From: Pseudomonas tremae
Lineage (GTDB): Bacteria > Pseudomonadota > Gammaproteobacteria > Pseudomonadales > Pseudomonadaceae
Length of the DNA stretch: 60,298 bases
Reading direction: 5' to 3'
Assembly: GCF_001401155.1 (NCBI RefSeq)
Contig: NZ_LJRO01000486.1
Location: forward strand, 1 to 60,298
The translations under genes and the position numbers were made by a program. A model generated the notes under the pieces. The model did no database searches. It was not told the origin of the DNA and saw nothing but the letters and a program-made list of their open reading frames with translations. Within the stretch, counting starts at the first letter, position 1. Each line of letters starts with the position of its first letter. Positions 8,485-16,403 of the stretch are shown in pieces.

Positions 8485-9312
8485 ATGGCGTATTTCCGGC
8501 GGCTGTCTTCGCTTGTTCTCGGGCTGGTCATGCTGCCGACACTCGCATCGGCAGCAGGCAAATGCGAGCGTCTGATCGTGACTGGCAGCCCCGATGCGCC
8601 TCCTTACCTGTGGCGTGATCCTGACGAGCCGCGGCATCTGATGGGCGCCAATGCTGATCTGTTGACTCAGGCGGCGAGCGAGCTGGGCGTCAAGCTCGAG
8701 TTTCTCTACGGCGGCAAGCGCAGCCAGGCGCTGGAGGAGGTGCGGACCGGGCGTATGGACATGCTGGCCGACACTCCCTTGAATACCGCTCAGCTCGAAT
8801 TCCTCGACTATATTCATCCGCCGGTTGTGCAGAACGACATCATGGTCTGGACACGTCGTGATCATGTCCTGCCATTCAATGCCGTCGGCGAGCTGCAAGG
8901 TCATCCTGGCGCCATGTCGGAAAAGACTCGGTTGACGCCGTTGTTTGAGGATATGGCCAGGCAGCATCTGACGCTGGAGCGCTTGCCAGGTCTGACGGCG
9001 GCTTTTCAGAAGCTGGCGTTGGGCGATACCGATTATGTGCTCGCCGGGCGCTACGCAGGGATGGTCATGGTGCAGACGCTGGGCCTGTCTGCAGACCTTA
9101 TCGCTCAGCCTGAGCCGGTTGATACGCCCGGTTTTTACCTGGCGTTGTCGTTCAACTCGGCCTGCAATGATCCATGGTTGCGCGGACAGCTGGCGAAAAA
9201 GATGACAGAATCTTCGGCCTCCGGCCTTGCGGGCGAAGTGATCAAGCACAATCTGGAGCTGTGGAAAGCCCAGTTATTGCAACCTGCCAATGCCAGCGCC
9301 CCAAACAAGTAG
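8485..9312 (+). CDS. Periplasmic solute-binding protein (SBP_bac_3 type)
   Basis: This 275-residue protein has a signal peptide of about 23 residues (cleavage near ASA-AG) and a family-3 solute-binding domain. Signatures are TGSPDAPPYLW and the GRMDMLADT segment, where the family places substrate-recognition loops. Such proteins usually feed amino-acid ABC transporters, but no permease or ATPase gene is adjacent. It is followed within 10 bp by two lipoprotein genes, so the three may form an envelope operon. Its role could be sensing or transport through a distant permease; the ligand is unknown. Confidence 0.75.
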   Translation: MAYFRRLSSLVLGLVMLPTLASAAGKCERLIVTGSPDAPPYLWRDPDEPRHLMGANADLLTQAASELGVKLEFLYGGKRSQALEEVRTGRMDMLADTPLNTAQLEFLDYIHPPVVQNDIMVWTRRDHVLPFNAVGELQGHPGAMSEKTRLTPLFEDMARQHLTLERLPGLTAAFQKLALGDTDYVLAGRYAGMVMVQTLGLSADLIAQPEPVDTPGFYLALSFNSACNDPWLRGQLAKKMTESSASGLAGEVIKHNLELWKAQLLQPANASAPNK

Positions 9313-9322
9313 GAATGTTTTT

Positions 9323-9676
9323 GTGAGTATTCGTTTTTCAGTTGCCTTCATGGCAATCGCCACGCTGGCCGGATGTGCCAGTGATCCTGTGCCCTCCGAG
9401 CAATTCAAGTTGACCGAGCAGGCGCTGGAGCAGGCCAAGGCGGTTGGCGCGAGCGACGACCAGCCAGAGATGGCAGTTGCTCTGGCACGGTTTGCCGAGG
9501 CCCGAGCTTCGATGACGAGCCACGCCTACAAGGACGCGCGAATGAAAGCCGAGCAGGCCGAGCTCGATGCAAGGCTGGCCGAAGCGCGTGTGCTGACCCT
9601 CAAAAGCCAGGAGCAGGTCACTCAGTTGAATACTCGCCTCAACCGCTTGCGCAAGCAGCTGGGAGAGGCGCAATGA
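9323..9676 (+). CDS. DUF4398-domain lipoprotein
   Basis: This small lipoprotein of 117 residues starts at a GTG (9323) preceded by AGGAATG. That start places the lipobox LAGC at residues 15-18, whereas the longer open frame from 9290 would bury it. The mature part is helical and rich in Ala, Glu and Gln, with an ERxxA-like pattern (ARFAEARASM, AEQAELDARLAEARV) typical of DUF4398. The stop overlaps the next start as ATGA, so it is coupled to the OmpA-like gene. Function is unknown, probably an envelope structural or tethering role. Confidence 0.8.
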   Translation: MSIRFSVAFMAIATLAGCASDPVPSEQFKLTEQALEQAKAVGASDDQPEMAVALARFAEARASMTSHAYKDARMKAEQAELDARLAEARVLTLKSQEQVTQLNTRLNRLRKQLGEAQ

Positions 9677-10488
9677 ACCGTTTTTCGCGTGTCTTGAGTG
9701 TGGGTCTGCTGCTGGGCTCGGCCGGGCTTTACGGGTGTGCCGGTCATCAGGACAGTGGTCAGGCTTTGCAGCAAGCCAGCGCCGATTTTCAGAAGGTCAA
9801 GGAAGACACCGACGTGCTGCGCAGCGCTCCCAAGGATGTGATTCGTGCCGGTGAATCCCTGGCCCGCGCCGAGCGGCTGACCAGTTATCTGGGCAGCGGT
9901 GCCGATGTGAGCCATTACGCTTATCTAAGCAGTCGCTACAGCGAAATCGCTCGTGAGCACAGCAACCTGATGCTGAGTCAGGAGCGTCTGGTAAAAATGG
10001 ACATGGAGCGTCAGCGCATGCAATTGGCTTTGCGTGAAGCCAAGCTGGCCAGCGCCCAGCAGCAAGGGCGCTGGCTGGAAGACCAGATCCTCAGTCTGGC
10101 CACTACCCAGACTGATCGCGGGCTGGTCATGACCTTGGGCGATGTGCTGTTTGACGCAGGCCATGCCGAGCTGAAGAACTCGGCCAGCCGCACCATTCTC
10201 AAAGTCGTGCAGTTCCTACAGATCAATCCGCGCCGCGTGGTCAGAATCGAGGGTTACACCGACAGCACGGGTGATCGTCAGGAGAATCTGAAGCTCTCGA
10301 AAGACCGTGCCCAAGCTGTCGCAGACGTGCTGATAGACCTGGGAGTGGATGAAAAGCGTATTCAGGTTGAAGGCTACGGCCAGCAATTCCCGGTAGACGC
10401 CAACACTTCCGAACGCGGGCGTGCGCAGAACCGACGCGTCGAAATTGTGTTCTCGGACGAGAAGGGCCAGTTGGGCGCTGCTCGCTGA
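9673..10488 (+). CDS. OmpA-family lipoprotein with an N-terminal DUF4398 region
   Basis: This 271-residue lipoprotein has a lipobox (LYGC, Cys at residue 17), a helical DUF4398-like middle (about 30-140) and a C-terminal OmpA peptidoglycan-binding domain (about 150-265). Within that domain, EGYTDSTGD and RRVEIV carry the Asp and Arg residues that bind diaminopimelate. It likely anchors the outer membrane to the cell wall. It overlaps the upstream DUF4398 gene by 4 nt, and the two share a homologous helical module. A clear terminator follows. Confidence 0.88.
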   Translation: MNRFSRVLSVGLLLGSAGLYGCAGHQDSGQALQQASADFQKVKEDTDVLRSAPKDVIRAGESLARAERLTSYLGSGADVSHYAYLSSRYSEIAREHSNLMLSQERLVKMDMERQRMQLALREAKLASAQQQGRWLEDQILSLATTQTDRGLVMTLGDVLFDAGHAELKNSASRTILKVVQFLQINPRRVVRIEGYTDSTGDRQENLKLSKDRAQAVADVLIDLGVDEKRIQVEGYGQQFPVDANTSERGRAQNRRVEIVFSDEKGQLGAAR

Positions 10489-10505
10489 CACGACGTTCAA
10501 CAAAA

Positions 10506-10537
10506 GACCCGAGGCTGGAAACAGCCTCGGGTTTTTT
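10506..10537 (+). terminator. Rho-independent terminator after the OmpA-like gene
   Basis: An 11-bp stem ACCCGAGGCTG / CAGCCTCGGGT with a GAAA loop is followed by a T-run. Confidence 0.9.
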
Positions 10538-10671
10538 AAGCCTTAAATTTCTTGAGTCAGGCGCTGTCGACCGCGTTTATTTTCACGCAGCCAAAGCGAT
10601 CACTGGCCGAATCGCAAACTGTTCCCGTACACTTCGGGGCAGTGCCGGTTTTTACCAATCTGTATCTTTAA

Positions 10672-10679
10672 AATAATAA
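10672..10679 (+). promoter_or_regulatory. AAnAAnAA motif ahead of the MocR-type gene
   Basis: AATAATAA lies 25 nt before the start codon and could bind Hfq/Crc. It is farther from the ribosome binding site than usual, so this is a weak call. Confidence 0.2.
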
Positions 10680-10704
10680 ATCACCGGTCTTTTCGAGGCT
10701 GCGT

Positions 10705-12144
10705 ATGACCAATCTTTTGCTCTATCAGCGTATCGCTCAGCAATTGGCTGAAGACATCCGCCGCGGCGTGTACCAGCCTGGCGAGCGCGTGCCTTCGGTT
10801 CGCAAGATGAGTTCGCAGCTCAATGTCAGCCATGCGACGGTTTTGCAGGCGTATGCGAACCTTGAAGATCAAGGCTTGATACGTGCGCGTCCGCAGTCCG
10901 GTTACTACGTTCACCGGACTCCGGCGCTGACCGCCTCGACGCCTGACATCGCGCGTGTCGAGCGGCCGGGGCTGGTCACCCGCAGCAGTATCATTCAGCA
11001 GGTCCTTGAAGAGTCGCGCCGCGAGGGCGTTTTCGCGCTGGGAGCGGCGGTGCCGCATGTTGACTATTTACCGGTTCGTGCGTTGCACCAGCAGTTGGCC
11101 AAGGTCACGCGGTTTCACAGCCCGCGCGCGTTCAGTTACATGTTCAGCCCAGGGTTCGAGCCATTGCGCAGGCAAGTGGCTATCCGCATGCGCGACGCGG
11201 GCGTGGTGGTTGATCCTTCCGAGGTGGTCATTACTCATGGCTGTGTCGATGCATTGCAAATGGCTTTGCGGGTACTTACCCGGCCCGGCGACCTGATCGC
11301 CGCCGAATCGCCTGCGTATTACGGTTTGTTGCAGCTCGCCGATCTGCTGGGTCTCAAAGTCATCGAAATTCCCAGCGATCCGGCTACCGGCATCAGCCTT
11401 GAGGCCTTGCAGCTGGCGGCCAATCAGTGGTCGATCAAGGCGCTGGTGCTGACCTCGCGCCTGAGTAACCCCTTGGGCGGCACCATGCCCGAAGAGCGGC
11501 AGAAAAACCTCCTGCGTCTGGCCTCGGACTTCGATATACAGGTGGTCGAGGACGATGTGTATGGCGAGCTAATGTTCGAGGTCGGTCGAACCAAGGCGCT
11601 CAAGGCGTTTGATCGGCTGGGCAGGGTGGTCTACTGCTCCAGCTTTTCCAAGACACTGTCGCCAGGCGTGCGCGTCGGCTGGATGATTGCTGGCAAGTAT
11701 CAGGCAGAAATTCAACGCCTGCAGACCTTCAGTACCCATTCGGCGTGCAGCGTCACACAGATGGGCATTGCCGCCTACCTCGAGAACGGTGGTTATGACC
11801 GGCACCTGCGTTTCATTCGTCTCGAGTATCGGAAGAACCTGAGCGCCTACCAGCTCGCCGTACAGCAGTTTTTTCCGGAAGGGACGCAGATGAGTCGTCC
11901 GGCTGGTGGCTTTATTCTGTGGGTCAGCCTGCCGGGCAGGGTCAATACTCAGGAGCTGCATGTGCGGGCGCTGGAGCAGGGCATCAGCATCGCGCCCGGC
12001 CTGATCTTCAGTAACACTGAACAGTTCAATCACTGCATACGCCTCAATTGCGGCATGCCTTGGAACAAGGAAGCGGAGCGGGCGCTGATGACGTTGGGGC
12101 TGCTGGCCAAACAGTTGTGTCACGAGACTGTTCCAGTCTATTGA
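10705..12144 (+). CDS. MocR/PdxR-type PLP-dependent transcriptional regulator
   Basis: This is a 479-residue fusion of a GntR winged helix (about residues 1-75, with YQPGERVPSVRKMSSQLNVS) and a fold-type I aminotransferase domain (about 100-470). The PLP-binding lysine is Lys316 in SSFSKTLSPG. The aminotransferase part also has the SNPLGG and VVEDDVYGE motifs. Members sense amino acids or PLP and often control a neighbouring transporter or aminotransferase gene. No obvious target lies alongside, apart from the short genes downstream. A missing RBS consensus before the ATG leaves a small doubt about the start. Confidence 0.88.
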   Translation: MTNLLLYQRIAQQLAEDIRRGVYQPGERVPSVRKMSSQLNVSHATVLQAYANLEDQGLIRARPQSGYYVHRTPALTASTPDIARVERPGLVTRSSIIQQVLEESRREGVFALGAAVPHVDYLPVRALHQQLAKVTRFHSPRAFSYMFSPGFEPLRRQVAIRMRDAGVVVDPSEVVITHGCVDALQMALRVLTRPGDLIAAESPAYYGLLQLADLLGLKVIEIPSDPATGISLEALQLAANQWSIKALVLTSRLSNPLGGTMPEERQKNLLRLASDFDIQVVEDDVYGELMFEVGRTKALKAFDRLGRVVYCSSFSKTLSPGVRVGWMIAGKYQAEIQRLQTFSTHSACSVTQMGIAAYLENGGYDRHLRFIRLEYRKNLSAYQLAVQQFFPEGTQMSRPAGGFILWVSLPGRVNTQELHVRALEQGISIAPGLIFSNTEQFNHCIRLNCGMPWNKEAERALMTLGLLAKQLCHETVPVY

Positions 12145-12257
12145 GTGACAGACGCTTTTTTTGGCAATTCTTCGGAACTCTTGTCTTGTCACCGTGGCCT
12201 CAAAAGGACAGCATATGTTTCTTTTTGGCGTTGCCACTTCTTGTCTGATTTCTGCCT

Positions 12258-12917
12258 ATGAATGCGTTTCGTTGTATCGGGTTGTTCATTCTGGTTCTGC
12301 TGAGCGGTTGCGATGCTCAGGACCCACCCGTGCCCAAGCCAAAGACCGAAGCCGCCGCTCCGGCACCTGCTGCATCCAAAGCGATCGCAAGTAAAAAAGA
12401 TACTGAGCCTGCTGCGTCGGTGACTGAGACCATATTGCCTAAAGTGCCGGACTCCATGCATGAACTTATGCCGGGCGTCCCTGTGGTCCCAGTGGTGGTC
12501 GGCAAAGAGTCCAGTGCGCCATCTGCTGCTCAGATCCACAAAGCGCCTGTCTCCGGGGCTGACAAGCCGTCGTCGAAAGCTGCCGTTGCCAAGGCTGCGG
12601 TGGCCAAACGAGAGGCTTCCGTCAGTAATCGCAAGGCCAGCAAGCAGCCCAAGGCCAAGGACGTGCGAATCAAATCGCCCAGGCTCGACCTGAGCCTGCC
12701 CCCCGAGCTGGTCAAAGAGCTTGAGCCGCCAGCCAAAGTCATCACTGGCAAGCGCAAGCCCAAGCCCTTGTTGCCGCAGATGTTCGGTGACTCTCCTGGC
12801 GCCAGTCCTTTCGAGCTGGAAGGCCGGTTGCTGACCAATGAGATGCAGCTGCAGATGCGTAACGACAACCGTCGTGACGTTGAAGGCGCAGCACTGGATT
12901 TCAAATTCAAGCAGTAA
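12258..12917 (+). CDS. Low-complexity lipoprotein, uncharacterised
   Basis: This 219-residue protein has a lipoprotein signal (FILVLLSGC, Cys at residue 18). A long Pro/Ala/Lys-rich disordered region (about 20-165) follows, then a more ordered C-terminal stretch (about 170-219). The disordered part, with many AKAAVAK-like repeats, would let a lipid-anchored domain reach across the periplasm. Such sequences are sometimes mislabelled as translation initiation factor 2 because of composition alone. The true function is unknown. Confidence 0.65.
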   Translation: MNAFRCIGLFILVLLSGCDAQDPPVPKPKTEAAAPAPAASKAIASKKDTEPAASVTETILPKVPDSMHELMPGVPVVPVVVGKESSAPSAAQIHKAPVSGADKPSSKAAVAKAAVAKREASVSNRKASKQPKAKDVRIKSPRLDLSLPPELVKELEPPAKVITGKRKPKPLLPQMFGDSPGASPFELEGRLLTNEMQLQMRNDNRRDVEGAALDFKFKQ

Positions 12918-13012
12918 GCCCTGCGTATCGTCCGATACGGCGTTTTCAAACCGGCATTTCGGCGGTTACTATCCTTCCTGTTTTTTCATATTTCCAATAA
13001 GGGTTTCGGGTC

Positions 13013-13270
13013 ATGGACTGCCGTTCTGATTGTGGTGCGTGTTGCATCGCGCCTTCCATCACGTCACCCATACCGGGTATGCCCCAGGGGAAGCCTGCCG
13101 GCGAGCGGTGTCTGCACCTGTCGGTGGAACTGTTATGTGCCTTGTTCGGGATGCCTGAGCGTCCTGCCGTCTGCAGTCAGTTCAAGGCGGCGGAAGACGT
13201 CTGCGGTATCGATCAGGCGGACGCCATTCGCCTTATTGGCTGGTGGGAAAAAGCGACTGCCGTGGCTTGA
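13013..13270 (+). CDS. YkgJ-family cysteine-cluster protein
   Basis: This small 85-residue protein has the CxxxCxxCC cluster at its very N terminus (Cys3, Cys7, Cys10, Cys11) and further cysteines at about residues 33 and 42. The family is annotated as putative zinc or iron chelating, but its role is not established. No signal peptide is seen. The spacing to neighbours is loose (95 and 56 bp), so it may be transcribed alone. Confidence 0.75.
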   Translation: MDCRSDCGACCIAPSITSPIPGMPQGKPAGERCLHLSVELLCALFGMPERPAVCSQFKAAEDVCGIDQADAIRLIGWWEKATAVA

Positions 13271-13326
13271 AAAGTTTTTTGTGAGCGCTAGCGCTTTGTC
13301 GGAACGTCAAAACAAGGAATAAAACA

Positions 13327-13932
13327 ATGAGTCCGCTGTATCGCATGGCTGTTGCTTGTGGTCTGACTGTAATGCTTGTGGGTGTAGCGCAGGCTGAAGA
13401 CTGGAAGGTCGTCAAGGACGAGGACGGTATCAAGATATCTCTGAGTGATGTGCCCGGGTCTGATTACAAGGCTTACCGGGGTGTTGCGGTGATCAACGCC
13501 AGTGTGGGCAAGTTGCGTGCACTTCAGGAGGATGTGGTGGGTGCCTGCGCGTGGATTCATGAGTGCAAATTGCAGAAGATACTCAAGCATGAAGGCGACA
13601 AGACCTGGACTTACAGCCAGTTCAATACGCCTTGGCCGGTAACGCCCCGCGATTCGGTTTTGCTGGTTACGACGCTGGAGGGCGCTGACGGCAGTGTCAC
13701 GCGGACGCTTGAAGAGCAACCGAAATATATTCCGGAAGAAAAAGGCTTTGTTCGCGTCGCGGAGGTCAAGGGCTTCTGGAGGATGGTCCCTAAAGGCCCT
13801 CAGCAGACTGAAGTGACCTATCAGGTGCATACAGAGCCAGGCGGCAGTGTGCCATCTATGCTGGCCAACAAGTTCGTTGTCGATGCGCCGTTCAATACCC
13901 TCAAGGCGCTCAGAGACAGGGCTGCGCAGTAA
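13327..13932 (+). CDS. Exported START-domain protein
   Basis: This 201-residue protein has a signal peptide (cleavage near AQA-ED, residue 23) and a START/SRPBCC-type lipid-binding fold over most of the rest. It has the EDGIKI and TWPVTPRDSVLLVT-like motifs seen in bacterial START proteins. It likely binds a hydrophobic ligand in the periplasm. It sits just downstream of gltA on the opposite strand, a position I recall for its homologue in other pseudomonads. The ligand is unknown. Confidence 0.75.
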   Translation: MSPLYRMAVACGLTVMLVGVAQAEDWKVVKDEDGIKISLSDVPGSDYKAYRGVAVINASVGKLRALQEDVVGACAWIHECKLQKILKHEGDKTWTYSQFNTPWPVTPRDSVLLVTTLEGADGSVTRTLEEQPKYIPEEKGFVRVAEVKGFWRMVPKGPQQTEVTYQVHTEPGGSVPSMLANKFVVDAPFNTLKALRDRAAQ

Positions 13933-13964
13933 TTCAAAGCCCGGTACGAAAAGAATACATACAA

Positions 13965-13998
13965 AAAAAGGGCTGCCCACTGGCAGCCCTTTGTTTTT
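13965..13998. terminator. Bidirectional terminator between the START gene and gltA
   Basis: AAAGGGCTGCC / GGCAGCCCTTT is flanked by an A-run on the left and a T-run on the right, between convergent genes. Confidence 0.88.
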
Positions 13999-14010
13999 TG
14001 CAGGTAACGC

Positions 14011-15300
14011 CTACTTGCGGTCTTGCAGCGGGACGATATCGCGTTGCACGTCGCCGGTATAAAGCTGGCGTGGACGACCGATCTTGTAAGGGCTGGAGAG
14101 CATTTCCTTCCAGTGCGAGATCCAGCCGACGGTCCGCGCCAGAGCGAAGATCACGGTGAACATGCTGGTCGGAATGCCGATGGCCTTGAGGATGATGCCC
14201 GAGTAGAAGTCGACGTTCGGGTACAGCGAGCGCTCGATGAAGTATGGGTCGGTGAGGGCGATCTCTTCGAGGCGCATGGCGAGCTCGAGCTGAGGATCGT
14301 TTTTGATACCCAGTTCCTTCAGGACTTCGTCGCAGGTCTGCTTCATCACTGTGGCACGAGGGTCGCGGTTCTTGTAGACGCGATGGCCGAAACCCATGAG
14401 CTTGAACGGGTCGTTCTTGTCCTTGGCCTTGGCAATGAACTTGTCGATGTTGGATACATCGCCAATTTCATCAAGCATGGTCAGTACCGCCTCATTGGCG
14501 CCGCCGTGAGCCGGGCCCCACAACGCGGCAATGCCGGCCGCGATGCAAGCGAACGGGTTGGCGCCAGAGGAGCCGGCCATGCGCACGGTGGAGGTAGAGG
14601 CATTCTGCTCGTGATCGGCGTGGAGGATGAAGATCTTGTCCATCGCCTTGGCCAGTACCGGGCTGATCGGTTTGATCTCGCACGGGGTGTTGAACATCAT
14701 GTGCAGGAAATTCTCGGCGTAGCTGAGGTCGTTACGCGGGTACATCATGGGTTGCCCCATGGAGTACTTGTAGACCATCGCTGCAAGGGTCGGCATCTTG
14801 GCTACCAGGCGCACTGCCGAAATTTCGCGGTGCTGCGGGTTATTGATGTCCAGCGAGTCGTGATAGAACGCAGAAAGGGCGCCGACTACGCCGCACATGA
14901 CGGCCATCGGGTGGGCATCGCGGCGGAAGCCGTTGAAAAATGTCTTGAGTTGCTCGTGAACCATCGTGTGGTTCTTGACCACGGCCACAAACTGGGCTTT
15001 TTGTTCGGCGGTCGGCAATTCGCCGTTGAGCAGCAGGTAACAGGTTTCGAGGTAATCGGACTGCTCGGCCAGTTGTTCGATAGGGTAGCCGCGGTGAAGC
15101 AGGATTCCGTTGTCACCATCGATGTAGGTGATCTTCGACTCGCAAGATGCCGTGGACATGAAGCCAGGGTCAAATGTGAAGCGGCCGGTGGCGGTCAGTC
15201 CGCGTACGTCGATCACGTCCGGACCCACTGTACCGGTCAGAATTGGCAGCTCGACGGGGGCTGCGCCCTCGATGATCAACTGCGCTTTTTTGTCAGCCAT
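14011..15300 (-). CDS. gltA: Citrate synthase
   Basis: This 429-residue type II (hexameric, NADH-sensitive in Gram-negatives) citrate synthase condenses oxaloacetate with acetyl-CoA. The catalytic His-His-Asp set is seen in WGPAHGGANE, GFGHRVYKNRDPRA and VDFYSG. The protein has the usual length and starts MADKKAQLII after an AGGAGG-like site. It is transcribed away from the sdh-suc cluster, from a promoter at 15359-15386. This divergent layout is standard for Pseudomonas. Confidence 0.97.
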   Translation of the reverse strand: MADKKAQLIIEGAAPVELPILTGTVGPDVIDVRGLTATGRFTFDPGFMSTASCESKITYIDGDNGILLHRGYPIEQLAEQSDYLETCYLLLNGELPTAEQKAQFVAVVKNHTMVHEQLKTFFNGFRRDAHPMAVMCGVVGALSAFYHDSLDINNPQHREISAVRLVAKMPTLAAMVYKYSMGQPMMYPRNDLSYAENFLHMMFNTPCEIKPISPVLAKAMDKIFILHADHEQNASTSTVRMAGSSGANPFACIAAGIAALWGPAHGGANEAVLTMLDEIGDVSNIDKFIAKAKDKNDPFKLMGFGHRVYKNRDPRATVMKQTCDEVLKELGIKNDPQLELAMRLEEIALTDPYFIERSLYPNVDFYSGIILKAIGIPTSMFTVIFALARTVGWISHWKEMLSSPYKIGRPRQLYTGDVQRDIVPLQDRK

Positions 15301-15358
15301 GTGGCCTCCTATTTATGCTTCAAATCATCAGACAGGCCCCCCACGCAGGGCCCGCATC

Positions 15359-15386
15359 ACTATAGTGAGATAAATTCTAAAGTCAA
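15359..15386 (-). promoter_or_regulatory. gltA sigma-70 promoter
   Basis: On the minus strand TTGACT, a 16-nt spacer and TATAGT form a near-consensus promoter reading toward gltA. The -10 lies inside a perfect 10-bp palindrome, CACTATAGTG (15358-15367), which could be an operator. Confidence 0.7.
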
Positions 15387-15501
15387 TTTGCCTAAAGTCA
15401 TGTTCCGCAAGGCGCCAGCCGGGGATTTTTCACGGCTGTTTACTGCCGTTTACGCCTTTTGTCCCGCTAACGCAATGCGCCATTCGCGGTAAGTCTGCGC
15501 G

Positions 15502-15530
15502 TTGTCATTAGCGCCCTAACTGTCTATACT
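15502..15530 (+). promoter_or_regulatory. sdhCDAB sigma-70 promoter
   Basis: TTGTCA (15502-15507), a 17-nt spacer and TATACT (15525-15530) form a strong promoter reading toward sdhC. It would leave a leader of about 125 nt. Confidence 0.75.
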
Positions 15531-15650
15531 CGGCGTCCGACCGCCAGAGGCTTTTTGGCCTGTTTCAAGGGGGTCGTCACTTCCTGGGTGGTGGGTACCT
15601 GACCAGTGCACTTCCCAACAACTTGCCCTGATTGTTAGGGGCTCTTCAGT

Positions 15651-15671
15651 GTGAAAAAAAGCCGTGAATAG
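15651..15671 (+). CDS. Six-codon leader frame overlapping the sdhC start
   Basis: A GTG at 15651, 10 nt after AGGGG, opens the frame VKKSRE and stops at TAG 15669-15671, overlapping the sdhC GTG (15664) in another frame. The frame contains seven consecutive A residues. It could couple translation to sdhC, or it may be the remnant of a longer sdhC N terminus. This is speculative. Confidence 0.3.
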   Translation: MKKSRE

Positions 15672-16038
15672 CCAACGACCTGTAAATCTAGACCTAAGGA
15701 CCATCAAGCTCCCAGTCACCGCTTACACGTCCATCCTTCACCGCATCTCCGGTGTCATCCTCTTTGTCGGTATTGCAATCATGCTGTATGCAATGGACAA
15801 GTCGCTGGCGTCCGAAGAAGGGTTCGGTGAAGTCAAGGCGTATATGACCAGTCCGCTGGCCAAGCTGGTCATCTGGGGACTTCTTTCTGCCCTGCTGTAC
15901 CACATGGTGGCCGGTATTCGTCACCTGATCATGGACTCCGGGGTAGGCGAGACGCTCGAGGGCGGCAAGCTGGGCTCCAAAATCGTCATCGCGGTTTCCG
16001 TGGTGCTGATTCTTCTGGCGGGAGTATGGATATGGTAA
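15664..16038 (+). CDS. sdhC: Succinate dehydrogenase cytochrome b556 subunit
   Basis: This 124-residue membrane anchor has three transmembrane helices and binds heme b and ubiquinone with SdhD. Family motifs are YTSILHRISGV, where the Ser and Arg line the quinone site, and YHMVAGIRHLIMD with the heme-ligand His. The start is the GTG at 15664. A GTG 13 nt upstream is better placed behind a ribosome binding site but is out of frame because of a seven-A run. It overlaps sdhD by 7 nt. Confidence 0.93.
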   Translation: MNSQRPVNLDLRTIKLPVTAYTSILHRISGVILFVGIAIMLYAMDKSLASEEGFGEVKAYMTSPLAKLVIWGLLSALLYHMVAGIRHLIMDSGVGETLEGGKLGSKIVIAVSVVLILLAGVWIW

Positions 16039-16400
16039 CCAACGTCACGAACCTGTCGCGTTCGGGTCTCTACGACTGGATGGCGCAACGCGTCTCCGCC
16101 GTCGTGCTCGCGGCTTATTTCATATTCCTGATCGGCTACATGGTCTTTCATCCGGGTCTGAGTTACGCCCAATGGCATGATCTGTTCGCACACAACGGAA
16201 TGCGTATCTTCAGTCTGCTGGCGCTTGTTGCCCTTGGCGCTCACGCCTGGGTCGGCATGTGGACCATCGCGACCGACTACCTGACGCCGATGGCGCTGGG
16301 CAAGTCCGCGACTGCCGTACGTTTCCTGTTCCAGGCTGTATGCGGCGTTCTGATGTTCGCTTACTTCGTCTGGGGCGTGCAGATTCTTTGGGGTATCTGA
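16032..16400 (+). CDS. sdhD: Succinate dehydrogenase hydrophobic membrane anchor subunit
   Basis: This 122-residue protein with three membrane helices forms the quinone-reducing and heme-binding anchor of complex II with SdhC. The motif GAHAWVGMWTIATDYL contains the quinone-site Asp-Tyr pair and His. I chose the ATG at 16032 (7 nt after GGAG) over the ATG at 16026, which is too close to that site. The gene starts inside the end of sdhC and is followed by sdhA within 3 bp. Confidence 0.93.
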   Translation: MVTNVTNLSRSGLYDWMAQRVSAVVLAAYFIFLIGYMVFHPGLSYAQWHDLFAHNGMRIFSLLALVALGAHAWVGMWTIATDYLTPMALGKSATAVRFLFQAVCGVLMFAYFVWGVQILWGI

Positions 16401-16403
16401 TCC

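Larger units (their letters stand above)
15301..15663. other. Divergent gltA/sdhC promoter region
   Basis: These 363 bp contain no independent gene. They hold the gltA promoter on the minus strand, the sdh promoter on the plus strand and a short leader frame that overlaps the sdhC start. Confidence 0.7.

Noticed and set aside
14023..15492. A 489-codon open frame antisense to gltA
   Set aside because: It runs across the gltA promoter and coding region with low-complexity His/Val/Asp-rich translation, typical of a shadow frame.
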